Assembly (NCBI GenBank): GCA_029551145.1
Contig: JAKPGA010000031.1
Coordinates: 52,225-116,224 of the forward strand
Source: Thermotogota bacterium
GTDB taxonomy: Bacteria; Thermotogota; Thermotogae; Thermotogales; DSM-5069
DNA length: 64,000 nt
Direction: 5' to 3'
The position numbers and the translations under genes are program-made. A model generated the notes under the pieces. The model worked only from the letters and a program-made list of their open reading frames with translations. It had not been told where the DNA came from and made no database searches. Positions 1-9,407 of the stretch are shown in pieces. The first letter of the stretch is position 1, and the number at the start of each line of letters is the position of its first letter.

Positions 1-1
1 C

Positions 2-145
2 GATCAAAAGGAGACGGTGAAGGCTCTTGGACTGAAGAAGTTGCACGATAAGGTTGTCAAGGAAGATAGTCCTCAGATTAAAGGCATGATAAACAAGATC
101 AGACACCTTGTGAAGGTTGAGGAACTGGAGAAAGAGGAGGAATGA
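2..145 (+). CDS. rpmD: 50S ribosomal protein L30, 3' end
   Basis: This is the last 47 codons of a gene that starts before the window; the frame is open from base 2 to a TGA at 143-145. The translated end ([13 protein letters not shown], then [18 protein letters not shown]) matches the C-terminal half of bacterial L30: the conserved LGL motif, the region contacting 23S rRNA, and the helix ending in LVKVEE. It carries a short acidic tail. It lies directly before rplO, the usual L30-L15 order of the spc operon. The identification is firm, but the N-terminus cannot be seen. Confidence 0.93.
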   Translation, partial: DQKETVKALGLKKLHDKVVKEDSPQIKGMINKIRHLVKVEELEKEEE

Positions 146-595
146 ATGATGCTGAAACTCGACGATCTCAAGCCTACTCCTGGTTCGGTCAAAGAACCAA
201 AGAGAGTCGGACGGGGTATCGGTTCCGGACTTGGTAAGACAGGCGGAAGAGGCCACAAAGGTCAGAAATCTCGGGGTTCCGGAAAAGTTCACCTCTGGTT
301 AGAAGGAGGGCAGACCCCACTACATAGAAGACTGCCAAAGGTCGGTTTCAAGAGTTTCACACACAAGAGCTATGCGGTAGTTAACATAAGAACTCTTGAG
401 GAGAAATTCCAAGCTAACGAGGAAGTCACGCCGGAAACCTTGATCAACAAAGGCCTAATTAAGAAAATGGGAGATGGCATCAAGATACTTGGAAGCGGTG
501 AACTGACAAAACCTTTGACAGTTAGAGCCCACGCATTCAGCAAAACCGCCAAGAAGGCAATAGAGATGGTTGGTGGTAAGGCAGAGGTGATATAG
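146..595 (+). CDS. rplO: 50S ribosomal protein L15
   Basis: A 149-residue large-subunit protein that binds 23S rRNA late in assembly. The N-terminus ([17 protein letters not shown]) is followed by the glycine-rich basic stretch at about residues 22-46 that threads into rRNA, then [12 protein letters not shown]. The end KAHAF/GGKAEVI is the L15 signature region. The ATG at 146 abuts the rpmD stop and a second ATG follows at 149; the purine-rich GAGGAGG at about 134-140 serves either. The gene ends in TAG one base before the secY start, so translational coupling is likely. Length is normal for the family. Confidence 0.97.
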   Translation: MMLKLDDLKPTPGSVKEPKRVGRGIGSGLGKTGGRGHKGQKSRGSGKVHLWLEGGQTPLHRRLPKVGFKSFTHKSYAVVNIRTLEEKFQANEEVTPETLINKGLIKKMGDGIKILGSGELTKPLTVRAHAFSKTAKKAIEMVGGKAEVI

Positions 596-596
596 C

Positions 597-1886
597 GTGT
601 GGAAAGCATTGCAAAACGCCTTCAAGATACCAGAATTGCGGGATAGGATTTTCTTCACAGTTGCTGCGCTGATTGTTTTCAGGCTTGGTATATACATTCC
701 CATTCCAGGAATAAACATCCAAGCCTGGGGTGAAGCTTTCAAAAGATTTGGAGAGAGCGCAGCGGGAGGCATACTGAGTTTCTATGATGTCTTCACGGGA
801 GGAGCTTTGGAAAACTTTTCTATTTTCGCTATGAGCGTCACTCCTTACATAAATGCTTCGATTGTTCTGCAATTACTGTCTTCCGTGATACCGAAGCTCC
901 GTGACATGTTGCGAGAAGGCGAAGAGGGCAGAAAGAAATTTGCCCAGTATACACGCAATTTGACGATTGTTCTGGGTGCGTTTCAGTCATTCATAGTTTC
1001 TTTCAGTTTGGTCAGACAGAATCCCGACATCGTTGCTTATGGACTGAATCCACTTGCTTTCACCATGATCTCTACGATCTCGATGCTTGCCGGTACGATG
1101 TTTCTGCTGTGGCTTGGCGATAGAATTACCGAAAGAGGAATAGGGAACGGCATATCGATACTGATCTTCGCTGGTATTGTTGCAAGATATCCAAATTACT
1201 TTGCAAGAATCCTCCTTGGAAGATTGAACATCTTTGGTTGGATTTTTCTAATAGCAATCGCTCTGATAACTGTTGCTGGTATCATATATGTGCAACAGGC
1301 GGAGAGGCGTATAACAATCCAATATGCAACACGAGTTACGGGTAGAAGAGTCTACGGGGGAGCATCCACGTACATACCGGTGAAGGTGAACCAGGGTGGT
1401 GTCATCCCGATAATCTTTGCAAGCGCGATTTTGATGATTCCAGCCGCTATTGCTCAGATGGCTAACTGGGATCTTCTCAGACGCTTATTGGGACCAGGAA
1501 GTGCCCTATACATAATACTGTATGGTTTGATGGTCTTCTTCTTCACATATTTTTACAGCGTTGTTGTTTTTGATCCACACGATGTTTCAGAAAACGTGAG
1601 AAAATATGGTGGATTCATACCTGGCATAAGACCTGGAAAACCAACGGAGGAATATATTCAAAGAATAGTCAACAGAGTCACTTTCATGGGAGCAGTTTTC
1701 TTGGTTGCAATAGCACTTCTTCCACATCTTGTGCAGGGTATCACGAAAGTAGATATAGTTGTAGGTGGCACATCGACTTTGATAGCTGTCGGTGTCGCTC
1801 TTGATGTCTTGCAGCAAATGGAAGCCCATTTGATCATGAGACATTACGAAGGATTCATCAAAAAGGGAAGGATAAAAGGAAGATGA
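597..1886 (+). CDS. secY: Preprotein translocase subunit SecY
   Basis: The channel subunit of the SecYEG translocon in the inner membrane; it moves unfolded preproteins with SecA and inserts membrane proteins. The 429-residue protein has ten predicted hydrophobic segments. Diagnostic motifs are SVTPYINASIV near residues 80-90 and GIGNGISILIF near 181-191, plus the basic cytoplasmic loop around RRVYGG. It starts with GTG at 597 (reading WKALQNAFKIPELR), one base after rplO, and its TGA overlaps the adk ATG by four bases. Placement between rplO and adk is the standard order. No defects seen. Confidence 0.98.
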   Translation: MWKALQNAFKIPELRDRIFFTVAALIVFRLGIYIPIPGINIQAWGEAFKRFGESAAGGILSFYDVFTGGALENFSIFAMSVTPYINASIVLQLLSSVIPKLRDMLREGEEGRKKFAQYTRNLTIVLGAFQSFIVSFSLVRQNPDIVAYGLNPLAFTMISTISMLAGTMFLLWLGDRITERGIGNGISILIFAGIVARYPNYFARILLGRLNIFGWIFLIAIALITVAGIIYVQQAERRITIQYATRVTGRRVYGGASTYIPVKVNQGGVIPIIFASAILMIPAAIAQMANWDLLRRLLGPGSALYIILYGLMVFFFTYFYSVVVFDPHDVSENVRKYGGFIPGIRPGKPTEEYIQRIVNRVTFMGAVFLVAIALLPHLVQGITKVDIVVGGTSTLIAVGVALDVLQQMEAHLIMRHYEGFIKKGRIKGR

Positions 1887-2536
1887 GAATAGTTTTGCTT
1901 GGAGCACCAGGCGCAGGAAAAGGCACACTTGCCAAGGATTTAGTGAGTTACTTCAAAATTCCTCATATATCAACGGGTGATATGTTCAGAGAGGCAGTGG
2001 CTGCTGGCACGGAATTGGGGCGGAAGGTCCAGAGTATTCTGGAATCTGGTTCGCTTGTACCCGATGAGATCGTCAACCAAATGGTTGAAGACAGGTTGAA
2101 AAAACCGGATTGTCAGAACGGTTTTGTATTTGATGGCTATCCAAGGACCGTTCCACAGGCGATAACATTAGATGAGATTTTGAACAAGATGTGTAAGAAA
2201 CTCGATGCAGTAATCCACTTGGAAATAAGTGAGCAAGCGGTTGTCAGAAGACTCACTAATAGAAGGGTGTGCCCTAAGTGTGGAAGGATCTACAATCTGA
2301 TCTCTATGAGACCAAAGAACGATGAACTGTGTGATGATTGCGGTGTAGAACTCATAATTCGCGATGACGACAAAGAAGACGTTGTAAGGAAACGCTATCA
2401 TTTGTACACCGAAATGACAGAACCTTTGATAGATTACTATCAGAAGAAAAATCTCCTCGTTCGAGTGAATTCAGAGATCGATCACCAGATTGTCGCAAGT
2501 CAAATAATTGAAAGATTGAAAAAGGTGAGAACTTGA
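1883..2536 (+). CDS. adk: Adenylate kinase, zinc-binding long form
   Basis: Catalyses ATP + AMP = 2 ADP in the cytoplasm. The 217-residue protein has the P-loop GAPGAGKGT at residues 7-15, DGYPRT at 84-89 and the RxxxR-type LID residues. The LID carries four cysteines (Cys130, Cys133, Cys150, Cys153), the structural zinc site typical of Gram-positive and thermophile enzymes. The ATG lies inside the secY stop (ATGA overlap), and its own stop overlaps the TTG start of map. Position between secY and map is conserved across bacteria. Confidence 0.97.
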   Translation: MRIVLLGAPGAGKGTLAKDLVSYFKIPHISTGDMFREAVAAGTELGRKVQSILESGSLVPDEIVNQMVEDRLKKPDCQNGFVFDGYPRTVPQAITLDEILNKMCKKLDAVIHLEISEQAVVRRLTNRRVCPKCGRIYNLISMRPKNDELCDDCGVELIIRDDDKEDVVRKRYHLYTEMTEPLIDYYQKKNLLVRVNSEIDHQIVASQIIERLKKVRT

Positions 2537-3294
2537 TCAGAATCAAATCTGATATTGAGCTTGAACACATGCTCACAGCATGTCAAGCAGTTGGAGCTGT
2601 ACTCAGAGAAGTTAAAAACGTCATAGTTGAAGGAGCCAATGCTCAAGATGTTGAGGACTTTGTTCTAAGAAGGTTCAAAGAAATGAATGTAAAGCCTGCT
2701 TTCAAAGGTTACAGAGGCTACAAGTATGCAACTTGTGTTTCTGTAAACGAAGAGATCCTACATGGGGCACCTTTGAGAAACAAAGTCTTCAGGAAGGGAG
2801 ATATTGTCTCTGTAGATGTGGGCGCTATATATGATGGGTTGTACGGAGATGGAGCCATCACATATGCTGTTACAGATACAGATGAAGCTGGCAGAAAACT
2901 GATGATGGTAGGTCAGGAGGCTTTGAACAGAGCGATATCGGTTGTGAAAAATGGTGTGAGGATTGGCGATATATCTCATACGATACAGAGTTTCGTTGAA
3001 GCAAACGGGTTCAACGTCATCAGAGATTATGTGGGGCATGGCATCGGAAGACAGTTGCATGAAGAGCCTGAAATACCTAACTACGGTAAACCTGGTACTG
3101 GTATGAAGATTGTATCCGGCATGACACTCGCAATAGAGGTTATGGTTTGCGAGGGTGACTGGCAGGTCTCTACACTGGACGATGGGTGGACTGTGGTGAT
3201 GGTTGATGGCAAACGAAGTGTTCACTATGAGCACACCATTTTGGTTACAGATACAGGATTTAGGGTCTTGACGCAGTTTCAAGAGGTGATGTAA
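2533..3294 (+). CDS. map: Type I methionine aminopeptidase
   Basis: Removes the initiator methionine from nascent proteins. All metal ligands of the pita-bread fold are visible: Asp95, Asp106, His169, Glu202 and Glu233, with His77 in the substrate site. Length (253 residues) fits the type I class without an N-terminal extension. The start is TTG at 2533, overlapping the adk TGA, with GAAAAAGGTG just upstream; a downstream start would lose the conserved first helix ([10 protein letters not shown]). The TAA stop shares one base with the infA ATG. Confidence 0.97.
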   Translation: MIRIKSDIELEHMLTACQAVGAVLREVKNVIVEGANAQDVEDFVLRRFKEMNVKPAFKGYRGYKYATCVSVNEEILHGAPLRNKVFRKGDIVSVDVGAIYDGLYGDGAITYAVTDTDEAGRKLMMVGQEALNRAISVVKNGVRIGDISHTIQSFVEANGFNVIRDYVGHGIGRQLHEEPEIPNYGKPGTGMKIVSGMTLAIEVMVCEGDWQVSTLDDGWTVVMVDGKRSVHYEHTILVTDTGFRVLTQFQEVM

Positions 3295-3548
3295 TGCCAA
3301 AAGAAGACGTCATCAAGATGGAGGGGACGATAACCGAAGCAAGGAGAAATGCTACTTTCGTTGTTGAACTGGATAACGGGCATAAGATCTTGGCACAGAT
3401 TTCCGGTAGAATGAGGAAAAACTTCATCAGACTCTTTCCTGGAGATAGAGTAGTTGTTGAACTCTCGATATACGATCTTTCGAAAGGGCGCATTGTTTAC
3501 AGAAAGAAGTTGGATAAAAGAGGAGAAGAAGATGAAGAAAGGAGCTGA
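3294..3548 (+). CDS. infA: Translation initiation factor IF-1
   Basis: An S1/OB-fold protein of 84 residues that occupies the 30S A site during initiation. The sequence carries the family core: [20 protein letters not shown], then [13 protein letters not shown] [17 protein letters not shown] and [17 protein letters not shown]. The C-terminal tail (about 10 charged residues after YRKK) is longer than in E. coli. ATG at 3294 overlaps the map stop by one base. map-infA-rpmJ is the usual order. Firm assignment. Confidence 0.97.
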   Translation: MPKEDVIKMEGTITEARRNATFVVELDNGHKILAQISGRMRKNFIRLFPGDRVVVELSIYDLSKGRIVYRKKLDKRGEEDEERS

Positions 3549-3554
3549 TAAAGT

Positions 3555-3671
3555 ATGAAAGTAAGATCGTCTGTAAAAAAAAGGTGCGAGCACTGTCAAA
3601 TCGTTCGTCGAAGAGGTCGCGTTTTGATCATATGCAAAGCGAATCCAAAGCACAACCAGAAGCAGGGTTGA
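3555..3671 (+). CDS. rpmJ: 50S ribosomal protein L36
   Basis: A 38-residue protein starting [17 protein letters not shown] and ending NPKHNQKQG. The zinc ligands Cys11, Cys14, Cys27 and His33 are all present, so this is the zinc-binding (C+) form. It binds 23S rRNA in the large subunit. It sits 6 bases after infA and 19 bases before rpsM, its normal place. AGGAGCTGATAA upstream acts as the ribosome binding site. The gene is complete even though it is very short. Confidence 0.96.
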   Translation: MKVRSSVKKRCEHCQIVRRRGRVLIICKANPKHNQKQG

Positions 3672-3690
3672 AGAGCAGGGAGGGAACTAA

Positions 3691-4077
3691 ATGGCGCGTG
3701 TAATGGGTGTGGAATTGCCCGGAAATGAAAAGTGCTTCGTTGCTTTGACTTATCTTTATGGTATAGGTAAGTCAAGGGCCTTTGAGGTTCTGAAGAATAC
3801 TGGCGTTGATCCTGATAAGAGGGTTAAGGATCTAACAGATGAAGAGGTCAGCAAGATAACGAAATTCATTCAAGACCACTACAAAGTTGAAGGTGAATTG
3901 AAGGCCGAAGTGAACAGGAACATAAAGAGATTGATAGACATCGGATGCTACAGAGGATTCAGGCACAAACTTGGATTGCCTGTGCGCGGTCAGAGAACGC
4001 GGTCCAACGCAAGGACAAGAAAAGGTCCCAGACCAAGCAGAATAAAGACAAAGAAGAAGAAAGAACAAACGGTTTGA
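3691..4077 (+). CDS. rpsM: 30S ribosomal protein S13
   Basis: A small-subunit head protein of 128 residues contacting 16S rRNA and the P-site tRNA. It opens [26 protein letters not shown], has the helix-two-turn-helix region, and the conserved basic C-terminus with [15 protein letters not shown] lysine-rich tail ([10 protein letters not shown]) follows. GGGAGGGAAC precedes the ATG. It begins the rpsM-rpsK-rpsD-rpoA-rplQ alpha-operon block, with spacing of 17 bases to rpsK. Nothing unusual. Confidence 0.97.
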   Translation: MARVMGVELPGNEKCFVALTYLYGIGKSRAFEVLKNTGVDPDKRVKDLTDEEVSKITKFIQDHYKVEGELKAEVNRNIKRLIDIGCYRGFRHKLGLPVRGQRTRSNARTRKGPRPSRIKTKKKKEQTV

Positions 4078-4094
4078 CGTGAGGAGGAAGGATT

Positions 4095-4481
4095 ATGCCA
4101 AGAAGAGCTGAGGGAAGGAAGAAAAGAAAGATTCTAACAGACAGGGGAACCGTTCATATAAAGTCGACCTTCAACAACACGATCGTAACTCTTTCAGATG
4201 CTGATGGTTCCACAATTCTTTGGGCGAGCAGCGGTACAGTAGGCTTCGAAGGTGCTCGTAAGGGAACACCATATGCAGCACAGCTTGCTGCCGACAAGGT
4301 GGCAAAAGAGGCTTTAAGGCTCGGCATAAAGCGCGTTGACGTACTGGTAAAGGGACCTGGTCCAGGCCGCGAAGCCGCTATTAGAACACTTCAGGCAGCA
4401 GGTCTCGAAGTGGATAGCATCAAAGATGTGACACCTATACCCTTCAATGGTTGCAGACCAAAGAAGAAGCGCCGAGTTTGA
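4095..4481 (+). CDS. rpsK: 30S ribosomal protein S11
   Basis: A 128-residue platform protein of the 30S subunit. Conserved stretches visible are [41 protein letters not shown] and [20 protein letters not shown], ending in the invariant [29 protein letters not shown] upstream of ATG 4095 is a strong ribosome binding site. It sits between rpsM and rpsD as in other bacteria; 13 bases separate its stop from the rpsD start. Confidence 0.98.
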   Translation: MPRRAEGRKKRKILTDRGTVHIKSTFNNTIVTLSDADGSTILWASSGTVGFEGARKGTPYAAQLAADKVAKEALRLGIKRVDVLVKGPGPGREAAIRTLQAAGLEVDSIKDVTPIPFNGCRPKKKRRV

Positions 4482-4494
4482 GGGAGGGAATGAA

Positions 4495-5124
4495 ATGGCA
4501 AGATATACTGGTCCAGATTGCAGATTGTGTCGCAGAGAGGGAATGAAACTTTATTTGAAAGGCGAGAGATGTTTTACAGAGCATTGTGCATTCGATAGGA
4601 GATCTTACGCACCTGGGGATCATGGACGCCAGCGAGGTAAGCTTTCACAGTACGGTACACAGTTGCGAGCAAAGCAAGTTATGAAGAGAATATATGGTAT
4701 AGTCGAGCGCCAGTTTGAGCGTTATTTCGAGAAGGCTTTGAGAATGTCTGGTGACACGCGAGAGAATCTCGTTAGGCTTGTTGAATCTCGCGTAGACAAT
4801 ATAGTCTATAGAATGGGATTTTCCATCAACAGAAAACAGGCCAGACAGTTGGTGACGCACGGGCACTTTCTGGTCAACGGCATGAAGATCGATGTGCCAT
4901 CCTACAGATTGAAACCCGGTGACACAATTGAGGTCAGCGAGAAGAGTAGATCAGTAGGTGCTATCAAACAGGCTGTGGAGACATCCAAGGATAGAACCAA
5001 AGTCCCTTGGATTGAGGTTGATCTTGACTCTTATAAAGGCACATTTGTGAGATATCCAAATCTTGAGGAGGTAACAGATCTGCCAGTGGACGTTCAAGCG
5101 ATAGTTGAGTTCTATTCGAGGTGA
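4495..5124 (+). CDS. rpsD: 30S ribosomal protein S4
   Basis: Primary 16S rRNA-binding assembly protein of 209 residues. Four cysteines near the N-terminus (Cys9, Cys12, Cys26, Cys31) form the zinc site of the C+ type of S4. The S4 RNA-binding domain follows at about residues 98-160 ([12 protein letters not shown], then [13 protein letters not shown]). The start is set at ATG 4495 ([10 protein letters not shown]), because GAGGGAGGGAATGAA lies right before it; the upstream in-frame ATG at 4447 would overlap rpsK and has no family support. The stop (TGA) sits 5 bases before the rpoA start. Confidence 0.96.
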   Translation: MARYTGPDCRLCRREGMKLYLKGERCFTEHCAFDRRSYAPGDHGRQRGKLSQYGTQLRAKQVMKRIYGIVERQFERYFEKALRMSGDTRENLVRLVESRVDNIVYRMGFSINRKQARQLVTHGHFLVNGMKIDVPSYRLKPGDTIEVSEKSRSVGAIKQAVETSKDRTKVPWIEVDLDSYKGTFVRYPNLEEVTDLPVDVQAIVEFYSR

Positions 5125-5129
5125 TCTGT

Positions 5130-6128
5130 GTGATTGAATATGTTGTTCCTAAGAAGCTCAGGGTTGAAGAAGAACGAGCTGAAGCAGAATATTATTATGC
5201 CAGATATGTCTTGTCTCCGATGGAAAAGGGCTACGGTACTACCATTGGAAATGCACTGAGACGTATCTTGCTTTCTTCGATCCCGTCCGTTGCTATTGTT
5301 GGGGTGAAGTTCATAAAGCCAGAAAGGTATCATGAATTTGATACGCTCCCAGGTGTGAAAGAGGATATACTGGAGATCATTCTCAACCTGAAAAGGGTTC
5401 AATTGAGGGCCGAAGTACCGGTTAGGGAAAAAATAAAGATGACAGTTGAGAAAAAGGGCCCTGGTTCTCTGACAGCCGGTGATATAAGGGTACCAGCAGG
5501 CTTCGAGGTAGCCAATCCTTCGTTGAAAATAGCTACGCTTGGCGAAGAAGCTGATCTTTTGTTTGAAGTGTATGCACAGGCAGGAAAGGGCTTTGTGCCT
5601 GCACACGAACTGGATGAGCATCCTGAGATTGGATGGATACCAATCGACGGTGTTTTTTCGCCAGTGATGAAGGTCAATTTCAAAGTTGAAAGCGCAAGAG
5701 TTGAGAAGAGAACAGACTACGATAAGATGATTCTTGAGATATGGACGAAGAAAACGATTTTTCCGAACGAGGCGCTGAAGAGAGCCGTTGAGATATTATC
5801 GAATCACCTACAGATCATATCTGAAAGCTTACCGGAAGGTATGGCACCTTTGACAACAGAATTTGTACCGGTTTCGCAGGAAGAGATGAAAGCCGAGCAG
5901 GAGATAAGTGAAGAAGAGGCCGTATATTCAAGGAAAATAGATGAACTCGAGTTGACTATAAGGTCGCTCAACTGCCTGCGAAGAGACAAGATTGAGACCA
6001 TAGGTGACCTGATGAAGAGAACAGAGGAAGATCTTCTGAAAATCAAGAACTTCGGTCCTAAATCGTTGGATGAGATCAAGCAGAAGCTCATGGAGAAATT
6101 TGGTCTCACGCTCAAAAAGGGAGGCTGA
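5130..6128 (+). CDS. rpoA: RNA polymerase alpha subunit
   Basis: Alpha subunit of RNA polymerase: the N-terminal domain (about residues 1-230) dimerises and nucleates assembly, the C-terminal domain (about 255-330) binds UP elements and activators. Visible hallmarks are GNALRRILLSSIPS, the FDTLPGVKEDILEI loop, and in the CTD IDELELTIRSLNCLRR plus KNFGPKSLDEIKQKL. I choose GTG 5130 (IEYVVPKKL), because GAGGTGAT lies 5 bases before it; GTG 5121 is possible but overlaps that site. Length is 332 residues. It is followed 3 bases later by rplQ, as in most bacteria. Confidence 0.96.
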   Translation: MIEYVVPKKLRVEEERAEAEYYYARYVLSPMEKGYGTTIGNALRRILLSSIPSVAIVGVKFIKPERYHEFDTLPGVKEDILEIILNLKRVQLRAEVPVREKIKMTVEKKGPGSLTAGDIRVPAGFEVANPSLKIATLGEEADLLFEVYAQAGKGFVPAHELDEHPEIGWIPIDGVFSPVMKVNFKVESARVEKRTDYDKMILEIWTKKTIFPNEALKRAVEILSNHLQIISESLPEGMAPLTTEFVPVSQEEMKAEQEISEEEAVYSRKIDELELTIRSLNCLRRDKIETIGDLMKRTEEDLLKIKNFGPKSLDEIKQKLMEKFGLTLKKGG

Positions 6129-6131
6129 TGT

Positions 6132-6509
6132 ATGAGACACAGAATGTTAAGAAACCACATCGGAACTTATGGTAGCCATACGCGTTCTTTGTTGAAGAAC
6201 CAGATGAGAGAGCTCGTTGAGCACAAGAGCATTGTGACAACTGTAACTAAGGCTAAGGTGGTTCAGCGGGCCTTTGAAAAACTGATGACCAAAGCTGCAA
6301 AAGCCGCGAAGGCTGACAAGAACGAAAGTGTTGCCCTCAGAAGGCAGATAGATTACTATCTCTGTGATAGACGTCTGACAAACAAACTTGTAGACGAAAT
6401 TGCCAAATCAATCGATAAAACCAGTGGTTTTACCAGAATAGTTCGTATTGGCAAAAGACGTGGCGATGCTGCTGAAATGGCTTTGTTGCAAATTGTTGAG
6501 AAGCAATGA
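6132..6509 (+). CDS. rplQ: 50S ribosomal protein L17
   Basis: A 125-residue large-subunit protein with the L17 start [20 protein letters not shown], the conserved middle ([22 protein letters not shown]) and the C-terminal [37 protein letters not shown] precedes the ATG. It is the last gene of the alpha operon here; a strong intrinsic terminator follows 2-37 bases downstream. Confidence 0.97.
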   Translation: MRHRMLRNHIGTYGSHTRSLLKNQMRELVEHKSIVTTVTKAKVVQRAFEKLMTKAAKAAKADKNESVALRRQIDYYLCDRRLTNKLVDEIAKSIDKTSGFTRIVRIGKRRGDAAEMALLQIVEKQ

Positions 6510-6510
6510 T

Positions 6511-6546
6511 AAGGAAATCCCCCACCGAGGGGATTTTCCTTTTTCC
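6511..6546 (+). terminator. Intrinsic terminator of the ribosomal operon
   Basis: AGGAAATCCCC (6512-6522) pairs with GGGGATTTTCCT (6529-6540), leaving a short loop and one bulged base, and is followed by a run of T (6540-6544). It lies immediately after the rplQ stop and closes the spc/alpha transcript. Confidence 0.9.
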
Positions 6547-6555
6547 TTGATTCTC

Positions 6556-6584
6556 TTGACTAAATCATGTTTATCTGGTAAATT
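6556..6584 (+). promoter_or_regulatory. Sigma-A type promoter for rho-glk-mfd operon
   Basis: TTGACT (6556-6561), a 17-base spacer and TAAATT (6579-6584) preceded by TGG, an extended -10. It lies between the rplQ terminator and rho and points at rho. The predicted transcript start near 6591 leaves a leader of about 85 bases. Confidence 0.7.
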
Positions 6585-6675
6585 TTAGTTGTAACCTCTT
6601 TCTAAATCCCAACCCTGTTTAGTGCCCTTATTTTATCTTGTGCTGATTTGTAATCCAATTTGGAGGTGTTTTGCT

Positions 6676-7977
6676 TTGGCCAGCAACAACGAATCAGAGA
6701 AGAACGAACATGTTACTGTCAAGATTGACGATTTGGAACGTATGACAATCAGAGAACTTTACGATTTAGCCAAGAAATACGACATCCCGCGTTACACCAG
6801 TCTCAGAAAACGCGATCTGATTTTTTCCATACTTGAAGCTCAGGCGAAGTCGCACGGGTTGTTCTTTGGTACAGGTGTCTTGGAGATTCTTCCCGATGGA
6901 TATGGATTTCTCAGGAGCGGGGAAAACCTGTTGCCCAGCGCAAATGATATCTACATATCACAGTCGCAGATAAGGAAATTCAATCTGAACACTGGTGACA
7001 TAATATCAGGGATCATCAGACCCCCAAAAGACAGTGAGAAATTTTTCGCAATGATAAAGATCGAAGCGGTTAACTTCAGGCCACCTGAGGCAACCAGTGA
7101 AAGAGTGAATTTTGAAAATCTGACTCCCGACTATCCAAAAGAAAGATTCGTGCTTGAAACATCTAAGGATATCATTTCCACACGCTTGATTGATATCTTC
7201 GCACCTACAGGAAAGGGACAACGTGGCATGATTGTCGCTCCACCGAAGGCCGGGAAGACCACATTGCTAAAAGAAATAGCAAACGGCATTGCTACCAATC
7301 ATCCAGAAACTCACAGAATAGTGCTTCTGATCGATGAGAGGCCAGAAGAGGTTACAGACATAAAAGAATCAGTGAACGCGCAGGTAATAGCAGCGCCGTT
7401 TGATATGGCTCCCGATAAACAAATAAAGGTGGCTGAACTGACTCTCGAGATGGCAAAAAGGTTGGTTGAATACGGCCACGATGTCGTCATACTACTCGAC
7501 AGTCTCACAAGACTTGCAAGAGTGTACAACATACAGGTACCACCCAGCGGGAAATTGCTGAGTGGCGGTGTAGACCCTGCAGCTCTGTACAGACCAAAGC
7601 ACTTTTTCGGTGCAGCCCGAAGCACGAGAGAGGGTGGAAGTCTCACAATTATCGCAACAGCTCTGATTGAGACTGGTTCTAAGATGGACGAAGTAATCTT
7701 CGAAGAATTCAAAGGCACGGGCAACATGGAGTTAGTTTTATCAAGACAGCTTGCTAACAAGAGGGTTTTCCCAGCTATAAACCTTCAACTTTCTGGTACA
7801 CGCAAAGAGGAGCTTCTGCTCAGTGAAGACATTCTGAAGAAAGTGTGGATATTGAGAAGAGTGCTGAGCGGTATGACCGAGGAAGAAGGTTTGAGTTTTA
7901 TTTTAAGAAAACTTCAAGAGACAGAATCAAATGAAGACTTCCTTGCTCTGATTGACCAGCAAAAGGTAAAATATTAG
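6676..7977 (+). CDS. rho: Transcription termination factor Rho
   Basis: A hexameric RNA-dependent ATPase that ends transcription. From the TTG start the protein is 433 residues: Rho_N helical domain (about 20-57, IRELYDLAKKYDIP), RNA-binding cold-shock-like domain (about 62-135, GVLEILPDGYGFLR), and a RecA-type motor with Walker A PPKAGKTT (189-196), Walker B VVILLDSLTR and the Q-loop LSGGVDP. TTG 6676 is chosen because GGAGGTG lies 7 bases upstream; the in-frame ATG at 6622 has no ribosome site and adds a non-family extension. rho next to a ROK glucokinase matches, as I recall, the T. maritima arrangement. Confidence 0.95.
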   Translation: MASNNESEKNEHVTVKIDDLERMTIRELYDLAKKYDIPRYTSLRKRDLIFSILEAQAKSHGLFFGTGVLEILPDGYGFLRSGENLLPSANDIYISQSQIRKFNLNTGDIISGIIRPPKDSEKFFAMIKIEAVNFRPPEATSERVNFENLTPDYPKERFVLETSKDIISTRLIDIFAPTGKGQRGMIVAPPKAGKTTLLKEIANGIATNHPETHRIVLLIDERPEEVTDIKESVNAQVIAAPFDMAPDKQIKVAELTLEMAKRLVEYGHDVVILLDSLTRLARVYNIQVPPSGKLLSGGVDPAALYRPKHFFGAARSTREGGSLTIIATALIETGSKMDEVIFEEFKGTGNMELVLSRQLANKRVFPAINLQLSGTRKEELLLSEDILKKVWILRRVLSGMTEEEGLSFILRKLQETESNEDFLALIDQQKVKY

Positions 7978-7992
7978 GCGGAGGTAGAGATC

Positions 7993-8937
7993 TTGTACGT
8001 AGTCGGAATAGATCTTGGTGGAACGAACTTTGCGGTCGGAGTTGTTGACCCGAATGGTAAAATTGTTGCTCGTACCCAAGGTAAGACGAAGGTTGATGAT
8101 GGTCCCCAAGCAGTGGCTAAGAGACTGTCTGAAGCGGTGAACAAGGTAAGAGAAGGTTTCCAAGTATCGGCTGTCGGTATTGGTTCTCCAGGTAGTATTG
8201 ACCACAAAGAGGGTATCGTCAAGTTCTCACCTAACTTCCCCGGGTGGCACGATTTTCCCCTGTGCGAAGAAATCAGAAAGCATACCAATCTCGATGTGTT
8301 TGTCGAGAACGATGCAAACGCATACGCGCTTGGCGAACGCACTTTCGGAGTGGGTAGGGGCTATGATCATCTTGTTTGCCTGACCCTAGGGACAGGTATC
8401 GGTGGTGGAGTGATAACCCATGGAATTCTTTTGAGAGGTAGCACCGGTATTGGTGCCGAGCTCGGTCACATGAATATTCTACCAGATGGTCCGAAATGTG
8501 GTTGCGGCTCAAATGGTTGTCTTGAAGCGCTTGCCTCTGCCACAGCAATGAAAAGATTTGTCGTTGAAGGTTATGCCAAGCACGTAGATTCATCTCTGTT
8601 TAGTCAGAAAACTCCCGATCAGGTCACACCAAAGGACATCTTTGAACACGCCAAAATGGGCGATCAGTTTGCCATCAGCATTTTCAACAAGGTTGTTGAC
8701 GCTCTGTCCGTGGCTGTCGGTAGTCTTGTTAACATATTCAATCCCCAGTTGATTGTACTCGGTGGAGGCATAGCAAATGCTGGTGACTTTCTGCTTGCCC
8801 CCATTGTAGAAAGGTCCAAAGACTATGTGCTTCCGACGATGTTGGGGACTTATCAAGTAAAACTCAGCCAACTCGGAAAGGATGCAGGGATCTTAGGTGC
8901 TGCCTCGATCATTATTGAAAGGATGAAGGATGCGTGA
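7993..8937 (+). CDS. glk: ROK-family glucokinase
   Basis: ATP-dependent phosphorylation of glucose to glucose 6-phosphate, feeding glycolysis. Motifs: phosphate-binding DLGGTN (residues 7-12), catalytic ENDANA (105-110), the ROK glycine-rich LTLGTGIGGG, His159 in AELGHM, and the zinc cysteines Cys169, Cys171 and Cys176 of the CxCGxxGCLE motif. Length 314 residues is typical. It starts with TTG at 7993 behind GGCGGAGGTAGAG. It overlaps the next gene by four bases (GTGA). A fructokinase or N-acetylhexosamine kinase role is possible, but the sequence best fits glucokinase. Confidence 0.9.
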   Translation: MYVVGIDLGGTNFAVGVVDPNGKIVARTQGKTKVDDGPQAVAKRLSEAVNKVREGFQVSAVGIGSPGSIDHKEGIVKFSPNFPGWHDFPLCEEIRKHTNLDVFVENDANAYALGERTFGVGRGYDHLVCLTLGTGIGGGVITHGILLRGSTGIGAELGHMNILPDGPKCGCGSNGCLEALASATAMKRFVVEGYAKHVDSSLFSQKTPDQVTPKDIFEHAKMGDQFAISIFNKVVDALSVAVGSLVNIFNPQLIVLGGGIANAGDFLLAPIVERSKDYVLPTMLGTYQVKLSQLGKDAGILGAASIIIERMKDA

Positions 8938-9407
8938 ATGTTTTGCTTGTTTCGGATCTACATGTGCCCACCAGGTTACCCATCCTACCACAAGAGTTGC
9001 TCCATCTGGCAAGCCAAGCCGACGTCGTTGTGGCAGTGGGCGATTTTGTAGATCTACAGACTGTCTTGATGTTGCAGGCTTCATCGAGACAGTTCTATGC
9101 TGTTCATGGTAACATGGATGAGGTTGATGTGAAAGAGCATTTGCCATATAGGGCGTTAATTGAACTTGAATCACTTAGAATTGGTCTCTGTCATGGTTGG
9201 GGATCTCCAATTGGGATACGTAAGAGAATTCTCTCGATTTTCACTGATAGCCTGAATGTCATATTCTACGGTCATACCCATCAAGCCGACGATTTCACGG
9301 TTGGATCGGTAAGGTTTATAAACCCAGGTTCTTTTTGTGATAACAGAAGCTTTGCCATGGTGGAGATATGTGGCAATCAGCTGAAAACTGTATTCAAAAA
9401 ACTGTAG
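8934..9407 (+). CDS. YfcE/MJ0936-family metallophosphoesterase
   Basis: A 157-residue calcineurin-like phosphoesterase. The two-metal site residues are visible: Asp8 and His10 (SDLH), Asp37 (GDFVD), Asn60 (HGNMDE), His87 (CHGWG), and His114/His116 (YGHTH), then NPGS. Members hydrolyse phosphodiesters in vitro, but the physiological substrate is unknown. The GTG start at 8934 overlaps the glk stop. Its 3' end overlaps the next gene by 40 bases. The close packing between glk and a PP-loop ATPase suggests co-transcription rather than a proven shared pathway. Confidence 0.88.
   Translation: MNVLLVSDLHVPTRLPILPQELLHLASQADVVVAVGDFVDLQTVLMLQASSRQFYAVHGNMDEVDVKEHLPYRALIELESLRIGLCHGWGSPIGIRKRILSIFTDSLNVIFYGHTHQADDFTVGSVRFINPGSFCDNRSFAMVEICGNQLKTVFKKL

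Noticed and set aside
2758..3300. 180-codon minus-strand open frame inside map
   Set aside because: Antisense shadow of a well-supported gene, low-complexity translation, no ribosome site or family match.
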